Assembly: GCA_047626725.1 (NCBI GenBank)
Contig: JBLHSG010000014.1
Coordinates: forward strand, 48,723 to 112,722
Length of the DNA: 64,000 nucleotides
Direction: 5' to 3'
Source: Ascidiaceihabitans sp034111945
Lineage (GTDB): Bacteria > Pseudomonadota > Alphaproteobacteria > Rhodobacterales > Rhodobacteraceae
Shown piece after piece: positions 24,825 to 33,033 of the stretch (positions are counted from its first letter, which is position 1; each line of letters starts with the position of its first letter). The position numbers and the translations under genes were made by a program. Below the pieces are notes generated by a model. That model had not been told where the DNA came from. It ran no database searches and was given only the letters and a program-made list of their open reading frames with translations.

Positions 24825-25352
24825 ATGCAAGCGCTAAACACCGGCACGCCATTTCCGCAGACAAAATTGCACGCGTTGGGGGGCGATATGGTCACGCTGG
24901 GGCAACCTCGTGACGGGCACACATGGCAATTGGTGGTGATCTATCGCGGCTTGCATTGCCCGATTTGCAAAACCTACCTGAAAAAACTGGACCAACTGGT
25001 GCCTGACTTTAACGCTATTGGCGTCGATGTGGTGGCCGCGTCTGGTGACACGCAGGCCAAGGCGCAGGCGATGATTGACGAAATGGAACTGGGCCTCAGC
25101 ATGGGGTACGCCATGACGACCGATCAAATGGGCGCGCTGGGTCTATGGATTTCCAGCCCGCGCAGCCCCCAAGAACTGGATCGCCCGTTTTCAGAACCGG
25201 GTGTGTTTGTGATCAACGAGGAGGGGCGTTTGAAGATGGTTGATATCTCGAATGCGCCGTTCTTGCGCCCTGATCTGGATATGGTTTTGCGCGGCGTGAC
25301 TGCGAACCAAGTCGAAGGCTATCCGTTCCGCGGCACCTTTGGCACCCCGTAA
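24825..25352 (+). CDS. AhpC/TSA-type peroxiredoxin-like protein
   Basis: This 175-residue thioredoxin-fold protein has the redox motif YRGLHCPICKTYLKKLD (CxxC near residues 45-48), then VDVVAASGDTQAKAQAMIDE and a late GVFVINEEGRLKMVDIS. It looks like a peroxiredoxin-like AhpC/TSA family protein. The active site has CPIC rather than the usual PxxxTxxC, so thiol reductase and peroxidase roles are both open. The ATG at 24825 has AAAGG upstream. It lies between the flavoprotein gene and ftsW. Confidence 0.83.
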   Translation: MQALNTGTPFPQTKLHALGGDMVTLGQPRDGHTWQLVVIYRGLHCPICKTYLKKLDQLVPDFNAIGVDVVAASGDTQAKAQAMIDEMELGLSMGYAMTTDQMGALGLWISSPRSPQELDRPFSEPGVFVINEEGRLKMVDISNAPFLRPDLDMVLRGVTANQVEGYPFRGTFGTP

Positions 25353-25414
25353 TCACAACCGCGGCGGGTGTAAATTTGATCGAAACCGCCGATCGTGATC
25401 CACAATCTGTCAGG

Positions 25415-25456
25415 GCGCAATCAGTGGTGGATTGCGCTGTCAAAACCCGCTATACT
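25415..25456 (+). promoter_or_regulatory. Candidate ftsW promoter with overlapping inverted repeat
   Basis: TATACT (25451-25456) is a good -10. An 8-bp perfect inverted repeat GCGCAATC/GATTGCGC (25415-25422 and 25430-25437) with a 7-base spacer covers the -35 region. Because the opposite-strand gene cuts the dcw operon before ftsW, a promoter is expected in this gap. Confidence 0.5.
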
Positions 25457-25509
25457 TAGCACTAGACCCCGAAAAGGGGCGATTTGAGGCAGTGTAAAGG
25501 CGTACCCCC

Positions 25510-26679
25510 ATGACAGAAATGGTCTATGGTGCAGTTCAGGTTCAACGTGGTGAACCCATTCTTCCTAAGTGGTGGCGGACAATAGATAAATGGGCGCTGT
25601 CATGCGTCCTGATCTTGTTTGCGATCGGGCTTTTGCTGGGGCTGGCATCGTCGCCGCCGCTGGCTGCCAAAAACGGATTTGAACCGTTTCATTACGTGCA
25701 ACGCCAAGCGTTTTTTGGCTTTTTGGCAATTATCGTCATGCTGCTGACATCGATGATGACGCCGCTTGTGGTGCGCCGTCTGGCGGTTCTTGGCTTTGTT
25801 TGCGCGTTTGTTGCATTGGCGCTGTTGCCGTTCTTTGGAACTGATTTTGGCAAAGGGGCGGTGCGTTGGTATTCGCTTGGCTTTGCGTCGGTGCAGCCCT
25901 CTGAATTCCTCAAGCCCGGCTTTGTTGTCGCGGCGGCGTGGATGATGGCGGCAAGCATGGAATTGAACGGCCCGCCTGGGCGCACATGGTCGTTTGCCTT
26001 GTGCATTTCTATCGTTTTGATGTTGGCGATGCAGCCTGATTTTGGTCAGGCCTGCCTTGTGTTGTTTGGCTGGGGTGTGATGTATTTCATCGCCGGTGCG
26101 CCGATGTTTTTGCTGGTTGGCATGGCCGGTTTGGTCGTTGTGGCAGGCATTGTCGCCTATTCCAGTTCCGAACACTTTGCCCGCCGCATTGATGGATTTT
26201 TATCAACCGATGTCGATCCAACCACGCAGTTGGGCTATGCCACTGATGCGATCCGCGAAGGTGGTTTGTTTGGCGTTGGTGTGGGCGAAGGGCAGGTCAA
26301 ATGGTCACTTCCTGATGCGCATACCGATTTTATTATTGCTGTGGCGGCAGAAGAATACGGGCTGATTTTGGTGCTGGTTGTGATCATGCTGTACTGCGGT
26401 GTTGTCGTGCGATCCTTGCTGCGATTGGTGCGCGAACGTGATCCGTTTATTCGTCTGGCAGGCACCGGTTTGGCGTGCATGTTTGGCGTTCAGGCGATGA
26501 TCAACATGGGTGTTGCGGTGCGCCTGCTACCGGCAAAGGGCATGACGTTGCCGTTTGTCAGTTATGGCGGATCATCAGTGATTGCATCGGGCATTGCCGT
26601 GGGCATGTTGCTGGCGTTCACGCGCACAAGACCCCAAGGCGAAATTAGCGAATTACTGGCGCGAGGTCGCACGCGATGA
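25510..26679 (+). CDS. ftsW: Septal peptidoglycan glycosyltransferase FtsW (SEDS family)
   Basis: This 389-residue SEDS protein has ten predicted membrane segments. It starts with a cytoplasmic tail, and has the SEDS signatures WYSLGFASVQPSEFLKPGFV and the C-terminal RLLPAKGMTLPFVSYGGSSV. The catalytic Asp loop precedes WSLPDAHTDFIIAVAAEEYG. It polymerises lipid II at the septum together with FtsI. murG overlaps its stop by four bases (26676-26679). Confidence 0.97.
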   Translation: MTEMVYGAVQVQRGEPILPKWWRTIDKWALSCVLILFAIGLLLGLASSPPLAAKNGFEPFHYVQRQAFFGFLAIIVMLLTSMMTPLVVRRLAVLGFVCAFVALALLPFFGTDFGKGAVRWYSLGFASVQPSEFLKPGFVVAAAWMMAASMELNGPPGRTWSFALCISIVLMLAMQPDFGQACLVLFGWGVMYFIAGAPMFLLVGMAGLVVVAGIVAYSSSEHFARRIDGFLSTDVDPTTQLGYATDAIREGGLFGVGVGEGQVKWSLPDAHTDFIIAVAAEEYGLILVLVVIMLYCGVVVRSLLRLVRERDPFIRLAGTGLACMFGVQAMINMGVAVRLLPAKGMTLPFVSYGGSSVIASGIAVGMLLAFTRTRPQGEISELLARGRTR

Positions 26680-27782
26680 AAACCCCATTGTTGATGATCG
26701 CGGCCGGTGGCACGGGCGGGCACATGTTCCCGGCCCAAGCCTTGGCTGAGGCGATGTTGAAAAAAGGGTGGCGGGTCAAGCTGAGCACGGATGCACGCGG
26801 CGCGCGCTATACCGGCGGTTTTCCTCACACCACAGAAATTGAACAAATCAGCAGCGCGACCTTTGCCCGTGGCGGGATTTTGGCCAAAGCATTGGTGCCG
26901 TTTCGCATCGGCGTTGGCATTCTGGGCGCTGCGTTTCGGATGATGCGCGACAAGCCTGACGTCGTTGTCGGCTTTGGCGGCTACCCGAGTATTCCGGCGA
27001 TGTCTGCGGCCACGTTGCTGCGCCGCCCGCGTATGATTCATGAGCAAAACGGCGTGCTGGGGCGGGTGAACAAGCTGTTCGCAAAACGCGTTGATCAGAT
27101 CGCTTGCGGCACGTGGCCGACCGATTTGCCCGAAGGCATCGTTGGTGTGCACACAGGCAATCCGGTGCGTGGTTCGGTTTTGGAACGCGCCGGCGCTGGC
27201 TATATTCAACCCGGCGATTACCCGATGGATGTGCTGGTCATTGGCGGCAGCCAAGGCGCGCGGATCCTGTCTGACATCGTACCGCCTGCGATTGCGCATT
27301 TGCCGATGAACATGTTGCGCAACCTGCGCGTCAGCCATCAGGCGCGCGGCGAAGACGAAGAACGCGTGCGCGATTACTACGCTGAAAATGGCATCAACGC
27401 CGATGTGCAGCCGTTCTTTCATGACGTTCCGCGCCGCATGAGCGAGGCGCAGTTGGTGATTTCACGATCCGGTGCGTCGTCTGTGGCGGACATTTCCGTG
27501 ATTGGCCGCCCGTCGATCCTGATCCCGTTCGCTGCGGCAACCGGTGATCATCAAGCCGCCAACGCGCGCGGCCTGGTCGATGCTGGCGCGGCGATTTTGA
27601 TCCCCGAGGCCGCACTGAATATCGAAGCGTTAAGCGCGCAAATTCACACCGTGCTCAGCACGCCGGACGCGGCAGGCAAAATGTCACGCGCGGCCCTGTC
27701 CGAAGGCAAACCAGAAGCCACCGAAACATTGGTCGAGATGGTTGAAACCCTCGCCAACGCAAGACAAGGATCGACGCCATGA
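26676..27782 (+). CDS. murG: Lipid II synthase (UDP-GlcNAc transferase) MurG
   Basis: This 368-residue GT-B glycosyltransferase has the N-terminal G-loop IAAGGTGGHMFPAQALAEAM and VVGFGGYPSIPAMSAA, and the C-terminal donor motifs IGGSQGARILSDIVP and SRSGASSVADISVIGRPSIL. It adds GlcNAc from UDP-GlcNAc to lipid I at the inner face of the membrane. It overlaps both ftsW and murC by four bases, so the three are translationally coupled. Confidence 0.98.
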   Translation: MKTPLLMIAAGGTGGHMFPAQALAEAMLKKGWRVKLSTDARGARYTGGFPHTTEIEQISSATFARGGILAKALVPFRIGVGILGAAFRMMRDKPDVVVGFGGYPSIPAMSAATLLRRPRMIHEQNGVLGRVNKLFAKRVDQIACGTWPTDLPEGIVGVHTGNPVRGSVLERAGAGYIQPGDYPMDVLVIGGSQGARILSDIVPPAIAHLPMNMLRNLRVSHQARGEDEERVRDYYAENGINADVQPFFHDVPRRMSEAQLVISRSGASSVADISVIGRPSILIPFAAATGDHQAANARGLVDAGAAILIPEAALNIEALSAQIHTVLSTPDAAGKMSRAALSEGKPEATETLVEMVETLANARQGSTP

Positions 27783-29185
27783 ACGCTGCCACCAAACTGC
27801 CCGGCGACGTTGGTCCGATCCATTTTGTCGGCATCGGCGGCATCGGCATGTCAGGCATCGCCGAAGTGTTGTTGAACCATGGTTACGTGGTCCAAGGCTC
27901 TGACCTTAAGACCTCGAAAATCACGGACCGTCTGCAAAAACTGGGTGCATTGATTTTCGAAGGGCAGCGGGCGGACAACATCGAAGACGCCGAAGTCATC
28001 GTGATTTCGTCCGCCATCAAACCGGGCAATCCAGAACTGGACGCCGCGCGTGCCCGTGGCCTGCCAATTGTGCGCCGCGCGGAAATGCTGGCCGAATTGA
28101 TGCGCTTGAAATCCAACATCGCAGTTGCAGGCACCCACGGCAAAACCACCACCACCACGATGATGGCGGAATTGATGGTGGCCGGTAAATTTGACCCCAC
28201 AGTTGTGAACGGCGGCATCATCCACGCCTACGGATCAAACGCGCGCATGGGGCAGGGCGAATGGATGGTTGTGGAGGCCGACGAGAGCGACGGCACCTTT
28301 AACCGCTTGCCCGCGACCATCGCGATTGTCACCAACATCGATCCTGAACACATGGAACACTGGGGCGATTTTGACACGCTGCGCAAAGGGTTCCTGGATT
28401 TTGTATCGAACATTCCGTTCTACGGTTTGGCTGTGTGCTGCACGGATCACCCTGAAGTACAGGCACTGGTTGGTAAAATCACCGACCGCCGCGTCACGAC
28501 CTATGGCTTTAATGCCCAAGCAGACGTGCGGGTGATCAACCTGAAATACGTGGGCGGCATTGCGCATTTCGACATCGCGCTGCAATCCGAAGACCTGGTC
28601 ATCGAAGGCTGCACCTTGCCGATGCCGGGTGATCACAACGTTTCAAACGCCTTGGCCGCCGTTGCAGTGGCGCGTCATTTGGGCATGAAACGAGAAGAAA
28701 TTCGCGACGCCTTGGCAGCCTTTGGCGGGGTCAATCGCCGCTTTACCAAGGTGGGCGAAATCGACGGCGTCACGATCATTGATGACTACGGCCACCACCC
28801 TGTTGAAATCGCAGCCGTGCTAAAAGCGGCGCGTCAATCCAGCGAAGGCCGCGTGATCGCCGTGCATCAACCGCACCGTTTCACCCGTTTGTCGCACCAC
28901 TTTGAGGAATTCTGCGCCTGCTTTAACGACGCGGATGTTGTTGGCATTGCCGATGTTTACGCCGCAGGCGAAGACCCGATCGAGGGCGCATCGCGCGATG
29001 ATCTGATCGCAGGTCTAATCCGCCACGGGCACCGCCACGCACGGGCTGTGAATGACGAAAACGATCTGGAACGCCTTGTGCGCGAACAGGCCCGTCCGGG
29101 TGACATGGTTGTGTGTTTGGGTGCCGGTACAATTTCGACGTGGGCCAACGGTTTACCGGATCGGTTGATGAAGGGCGCGGCGTGA
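27779..29185 (+). CDS. murC: UDP-MurNAc:L-alanine ligase
   Basis: This 468-residue Mur ligase has the N-terminal IHFVGIGGIGMSGIAEVLLN typical of MurC, the P-loop VAGTHGKTTTTTMMAEL, VVEADESDGTFNRLPATIAI and the C-terminal DDYGHHPVEIAAVLKAAR. It adds L-Ala to UDP-MurNAc, the first stem-peptide step. Its TGA overlaps the GTG start of the next small gene. Confidence 0.98.
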   Translation: MNAATKLPGDVGPIHFVGIGGIGMSGIAEVLLNHGYVVQGSDLKTSKITDRLQKLGALIFEGQRADNIEDAEVIVISSAIKPGNPELDAARARGLPIVRRAEMLAELMRLKSNIAVAGTHGKTTTTTMMAELMVAGKFDPTVVNGGIIHAYGSNARMGQGEWMVVEADESDGTFNRLPATIAIVTNIDPEHMEHWGDFDTLRKGFLDFVSNIPFYGLAVCCTDHPEVQALVGKITDRRVTTYGFNAQADVRVINLKYVGGIAHFDIALQSEDLVIEGCTLPMPGDHNVSNALAAVAVARHLGMKREEIRDALAAFGGVNRRFTKVGEIDGVTIIDDYGHHPVEIAAVLKAARQSSEGRVIAVHQPHRFTRLSHHFEEFCACFNDADVVGIADVYAAGEDPIEGASRDDLIAGLIRHGHRHARAVNDENDLERLVREQARPGDMVVCLGAGTISTWANGLPDRLMKGAA

Positions 29186-29451
29186 CATACGCAATTCCGG
29201 TTTTGGTCGGGGTCCTTGTCGGGCTGATTTTACCGGGCCGATATTTGATAGGTTTCATGGCGCTGGTTTTGATTGTGGTTGTCGCGTCAGCCTACGTCGA
29301 AACCGGAAATTTCTGGGCGGATGCCTTGGTCAATTCCGGTTTTGCATTGCTGTTTATGTTGCCAACAATGGGAATTGCCGGATTGGCGCGCGCGGTCATC
29401 AAACACATCCTGTCCCCGCGATTGCGCGACACAAAACGATGGGACATGTGA
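29182..29451 (+). CDS. Small membrane protein after murC (uncharacterised)
   Basis: The 89-residue product starts at GTG 29182, which overlaps the murC stop as GTGA. It has three hydrophobic segments (AIPVLVGVLVGLILPGRYLI, GFMALVLIVVVASAYVE, and a third near residues 48-70) and a basic tail RLRDTKRWDM. No family is recognised. Overlaps at both ends show coupled translation with murC and the first DUF2484 gene. Confidence 0.72.
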   Translation: MTYAIPVLVGVLVGLILPGRYLIGFMALVLIVVVASAYVETGNFWADALVNSGFALLFMLPTMGIAGLARAVIKHILSPRLRDTKRWDM

Positions 29452-29702
29452 TGACCCTAATGTATCTTTGCATCGGTTGGGTGTTCGCCAGTGCGGCTTG
29501 TGCGATGCTGCCGATGCGCCACCAATATGTACCTGCCGTGGGGTTGCTGATTGCCGCCCCGATCCTGATCGTGATGATCGGTATTCAAGTCAGCCCATGG
29601 GCCGCCATTGCAGCCGTGCTCGCGTTTTTATCTATGTTCCGCAATCCGCTACGTTACCTTTGGGCGCGTCTGCGGGGGCAAAATCCGGAGATCCCGAAAT
29701 GA
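29451..29702 (+). CDS. DUF2484 family membrane protein, copy 1
   Basis: The 83-residue protein has an N-terminal MTLMYLCIGWVFASAACAML, a short PMRHQYVPA loop, a second hydrophobic stretch and a basic C-terminal region FRNPLRYLWARLRGQNPE. This is the DUF2484 pattern found in Rhodobacteraceae next to mur genes. The ATG at 29451 shares one base with the previous stop (TGATG). The function is unknown; position suggests a link with peptidoglycan precursor enzymes. Confidence 0.8.
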   Translation: MTLMYLCIGWVFASAACAMLPMRHQYVPAVGLLIAAPILIVMIGIQVSPWAAIAAVLAFLSMFRNPLRYLWARLRGQNPEIPK

Positions 29703-29956
29703 GCCTGTCCTTGATCCTCGCGTGCGTTTGGGCGCTGGTGGCCAATGTTTTGGCCATGACACCCAGCCGCGATTACCATTGGCGCAACGCCTATATTCTG
29801 ATCGGCATCGGCATTCCGATCCTTGGCTATGTCACGTGGCAAAACGGCCCTTGGGTTGGCCTGCTGGTGATGGTCGCCGCGATGAGCGTGCTGCGCTGGC
29901 CGGTCATTTACCTTGGTCGCTGGATCAAACGCGCCACAAATGGAACACCGGAATGA
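29699..29956 (+). CDS. DUF2484 family membrane protein, copy 2
   Basis: The 85-residue protein (MSLSLILACVWALVANVLAM, TPSRDYHWRNA, then two hydrophobic stretches and LRWPVIYLGRWIKR) has the same plan as the gene before it: N-terminal helix, P-x-R/S loop, aromatic-basic tail. The two are therefore a tandem paralogous pair. The ATG overlaps the previous stop (ATGA), and the next gene overlaps this one in the same way. Confidence 0.8.
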   Translation: MSLSLILACVWALVANVLAMTPSRDYHWRNAYILIGIGIPILGYVTWQNGPWVGLLVMVAAMSVLRWPVIYLGRWIKRATNGTPE

Positions 29957-30219
29957 GCCCGCTTATTTTTGTATCGCCCTTGGCTGTGGTTGCGGTTGTG
30001 TGCCTGTGGTTGGGCTGGACGATGCGCATTTGGCTGTTCGTCGCGTGGGCCGCATTTTGGGTGGCGGCAACAGTGCTGTTCACGGTCTACCTGATTGCAG
30101 GCGCGTCCCCCGTACCGGTGATTATGACGCTGGGCGGCGGCATGCTGTTGTTCCAGATTTCGATTTTCGGGGCTGGTGTATTGATCAGACGCGCGCGTGA
30201 TTGGAATAAAGATGACTGA
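29953..30219 (+). CDS. Small membrane protein before murB (uncharacterised)
   Basis: The 88-residue product is almost entirely hydrophobic, with three predicted membrane segments (LIFVSPLAVVAVVCLWLGW; WLFVAWAAFWVAATVLFTVY; VIMTLGGGMLLFQISIFGAG) and the tail RRARDWNKDD. No family is recognised. It overlaps the preceding DUF2484 gene by four bases and the murB start by eight bases. Confidence 0.72.
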   Translation: MSPLIFVSPLAVVAVVCLWLGWTMRIWLFVAWAAFWVAATVLFTVYLIAGASPVPVIMTLGGGMLLFQISIFGAGVLIRRARDWNKDD

Positions 30220-31159
30220 CCTGCCACAGGTGCGCGGACGTTTAACGCCGCAGCGCGATTTGTCCGACCTGACGTGGCTGCGTGTTGGTGGCCCTGCGGA
30301 TTATTTGTTTCAGCCCGCTGACATTGATGATTTATCGGATTTCCTAAAGGCGTTGGACCCTGATGTTCAGGTGTTTCCGATGGGTGTGGGCAGCAATTTG
30401 ATCGTGCGTGATGGCGGCATTCGCGCCGTGGTGATCCGCATGGGGCGTGGGTTTAACAGCATCGATATCGATGGCAATCAGGTGACGGCTGGTGTGGCTG
30501 CGCTGGATTCTCACATGGCGCGCAAGGCGGCGGATGCGGGCGTTGATCTGACATTTCTGCGCACGATCCCCGGCAGTATCGGTGGCGCTGTGCGCATGAA
30601 TGCAGGGTGTTACGGCAGCTATACGGCGGATGTGTTTGTGCAGGCGACGGCGGTTTTACGCTCTGGTGAAATCATCACGCTGACGGCGGATGATCTGCAA
30701 TTCAAATACCGTCAAACCACGTTGCCCGAAGGGGCCGTTATCACCAGTGCCACCCTGACGGGCGCTATGGGTGACCCCGCGCAATTGCACCAACGCATGA
30801 CCGATCAGTTGGCCAAGCGCGACCAGACCCAACCGACCAAAGATCGCAGCGCTGGCAGTACCTTCCGCAATCCGGCGGGGTTTTCCAGCACGGGGCAGGC
30901 GGACGATGTGCACGATCTAAAAGCGTGGAAAGTCATCGATGACGCAGGCATGCGCGGCGCGCGGCGCGGTGGGGCCCAAATGAGCGAGATGCATTCCAAC
31001 TTTTTGATCAACACAGGCGGGGCCACTGCTGCCGATCTCGAAGGTTTGGGCGAAGACGTGCGAAAAAAGGTTTACGATTCCAGTGGTATCACGTTAGAAT
31101 GGGAAATTATGCGGGTAGGCGAAAACGAGATCGCCATACGGGTAACGCCCGCAGACTAA
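30212..31159 (+). CDS. murB: UDP-N-acetylenolpyruvoylglucosamine reductase
   Basis: This 315-residue FAD enzyme has WLRVGGPADYLFQPADIDDL, the FAD motif FPMGVGSNLIVRDGGI, RTIPGSIGGAVRMNAGCYGS and the C-terminal RSAGSTFRNPAGF with the conserved catalytic region. It reduces UDP-GlcNAc-enolpyruvate to UDP-MurNAc with NADPH. The ATG at 30212 lies within the end of the preceding gene and gives the usual N-terminus; an upstream in-frame ATG at 30197 is less likely. Confidence 0.96.
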   Translation: MTDLPQVRGRLTPQRDLSDLTWLRVGGPADYLFQPADIDDLSDFLKALDPDVQVFPMGVGSNLIVRDGGIRAVVIRMGRGFNSIDIDGNQVTAGVAALDSHMARKAADAGVDLTFLRTIPGSIGGAVRMNAGCYGSYTADVFVQATAVLRSGEIITLTADDLQFKYRQTTLPEGAVITSATLTGAMGDPAQLHQRMTDQLAKRDQTQPTKDRSAGSTFRNPAGFSSTGQADDVHDLKAWKVIDDAGMRGARRGGAQMSEMHSNFLINTGGATAADLEGLGEDVRKKVYDSSGITLEWEIMRVGENEIAIRVTPAD

Positions 31160-31226
31160 AAACGCCGAAAATCGGCATATAAAAATAAGACCTCGCTAAA
31201 AGAGGTCGGGACATAGAGGCACTACC

Positions 31227-32147
31227 GTGGGTCAGTCGAGCAGGACACCCCGAACAGTGGCGGTATTATTGGGTGGCCCTTCGGCTGAACGCGAAGTGTC
31301 ATTGGATTCAGGATACGCATGCGCCGCCGCATTGCGGGAGACAGGATTTGAAGTGATCGAGGTCGATGCAGGCCCCGATCTTTCTGCCGTTTTAAGTGAA
31401 CTAAAACCAGACGCCGTTCTGAACTGCCTGCATGGGCGTTGGGGCGAAGACGGCTGCGTGCAAGGTCTGCTTGAATGGCTTGGCATTCCGTATTCACATT
31501 CCGGCGTTTTGGCCTCGGCCCTCGCGATGGACAAACAGCGCAGCAAAGACGTGTTTCGCCAGGCAGGCCTGCCGGTTGTCGACAGCATCATTGTGGCCGC
31601 CGACGATGTGCGCGCACGCCACGTGATGGAACCGCCCTATGTGGTCAAACCCAACAACGAAGGATCGTCGGTTGGCGTCTACCTTGTGGACAAAGACAAC
31701 AACGGCCCGCCGCAATTGGACGACGACATGCCAGAGCAGGTGATGGTCGAAACCTTTGCCCCGGGGCGTGAACTGACAACAACAGTGATGGGTGATCGCG
31801 CCCTGACAGTAACCGATATTTTGACGACAGGGTGGTACGACTATGACGCCAAATACAAAGAAGGCGGATCAAGCCACATTGTGCCTGCGGATGTCCCTTC
31901 CGACATTTTCGATCTGTGCATGGACTACGCGTTGCGCGCCCACGCAGCCCTTGGGTGTCGCGGTGTCAGCCGTACCGATTTTCGTTGGGACGAAAGCCGC
32001 GGCACCGCGGGCCTGATCCTTTTGGAAACCAACACACAACCCGGCATGACCGCCACATCGCTGAGCCCCGAACAGGCGCAAGCGGTTGGTATTTCGTTCG
32101 CCGAATTGTGCGCATGGATGGTGGAGGACGCAACATGTCCCCGTTGA
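31227..32147 (+). CDS. ddl: D-alanine:D-alanine ligase
   Basis: This 306-residue ATP-grasp enzyme has VAVLLGGPSAEREVSLDSG, then LHGRWGEDGCVQGLLEWLGI, the ATP-binding YVVKPNNEGSSVGVYLV and the C-terminal LLETNTQPGMTATSLSPEQA, which binds Mg2+ and D-Ala. It makes the D-Ala-D-Ala used by MurF. The start is GTG at 31227 with GAGG upstream. The 67-base gap after murB holds two small hairpins without T-tracts. ftsQ overlaps the 3' end by 13 bases. Confidence 0.96.
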   Translation: MGQSSRTPRTVAVLLGGPSAEREVSLDSGYACAAALRETGFEVIEVDAGPDLSAVLSELKPDAVLNCLHGRWGEDGCVQGLLEWLGIPYSHSGVLASALAMDKQRSKDVFRQAGLPVVDSIIVAADDVRARHVMEPPYVVKPNNEGSSVGVYLVDKDNNGPPQLDDDMPEQVMVETFAPGRELTTTVMGDRALTVTDILTTGWYDYDAKYKEGGSSHIVPADVPSDIFDLCMDYALRAHAALGCRGVSRTDFRWDESRGTAGLILLETNTQPGMTATSLSPEQAQAVGISFAELCAWMVEDATCPR

Positions 32148-33028
32148 GCGCGCCTAAATTGACCCGTCGCAGCGCCAAAGCTGATCCTGCGCCATCGCGT
32201 TGGGCGTGGCGTTTGCAGCGTTTGATGTTGACGCCGATGTTCCGTTTGACCCTGCGCGCCGGTTTGCCGTTTGCGTTGACGTTGGCGGCTGGCACCTACT
32301 ATTTCACCAACCCTGATCGTCAGGCGATGATCCGCGAATCCGTGGCCGAAGCCCGCGCGAGCATTCAAGAACGCCCTGAATTCATGGTCGGCTTGATGGC
32401 CATTGACGGGGCTGATGCGGATTTGTCGGATGACATTCGCGCCAACCTGCCAATTGATTTTCCTGTCAGCTCGTTTGATCTGGACCTCGAGGCCATGCGC
32501 CAAACCATCAACGCATTACCCCCCGTAGCCGAAGTGACCTTGCGGATACGGCCCGGCGGCGTGTTGCAAATTGATGTGACCCCGCGTGTGCCTGTCGCCG
32601 TTTGGCGCAGTGATGCGGGCCTATCGCTGGTCGATGCCTCGGGTGCGCATGTTGAAATGTTGCCGTTCCGTGTCGAGCGCCCTGATTTGCCGCTGATCGC
32701 GGGCGAGGGCGCAAATGCCCACGTCACCGAAGCGCTTGATCTGATCCGCACCGCCCAGCCTTTGGGCACGCGCCTTCGCGGTGTTGTGCGCATGGGTGAA
32801 CGGCGTTGGGATATTGTGCTAGACCGTGACCAGCGTATCTTATTGCCAGAATTTGGCGGGGTTGCGGCCCTTGAAAATGTAATCGCACTTGAAGGCGCAC
32901 AGGACGTCCTCAGCCGCGATGTCGCTGTTGTGGACATGCGTCTACAAGGGCGTCCAACGATACAAATGAACACTGACGCAACCACCGAATGGTGGCGCAT
33001 CCGACAGTTATCCGAGAGTGGGCAATAA
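32135..33028 (+). CDS. ftsQ: Cell division protein FtsQ
   Basis: This 297-residue bitopic protein has a cytoplasmic tail of about 45 residues, one membrane segment (LPFALTLAAGTYYFT), then a POTRA domain and the FtsQ beta domain (LPPVAEVTLRIRPGGVLQID, VTPRVPVAVW, LPLIAGEGAN). FtsQ scaffolds FtsB/FtsL in the divisome. The ATG at 32135 has GGAGG upstream and overlaps the end of ddl. ftsA follows within a few bases. Confidence 0.93.
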   Translation: MSPLSAPKLTRRSAKADPAPSRWAWRLQRLMLTPMFRLTLRAGLPFALTLAAGTYYFTNPDRQAMIRESVAEARASIQERPEFMVGLMAIDGADADLSDDIRANLPIDFPVSSFDLDLEAMRQTINALPPVAEVTLRIRPGGVLQIDVTPRVPVAVWRSDAGLSLVDASGAHVEMLPFRVERPDLPLIAGEGANAHVTEALDLIRTAQPLGTRLRGVVRMGERRWDIVLDRDQRILLPEFGGVAALENVIALEGAQDVLSRDVAVVDMRLQGRPTIQMNTDATTEWWRIRQLSESGQ

Positions 33029-33033
33029 CGATT

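Noticed and set aside
31160..31226. Two small hairpins between murB and ddl (GCCGA/TCGGC and ACCTC/GAGGT)
   Set aside because: The stems are only 5 bp and have no T-tract. They may affect ddl leader structure but are too weak to call a terminator.
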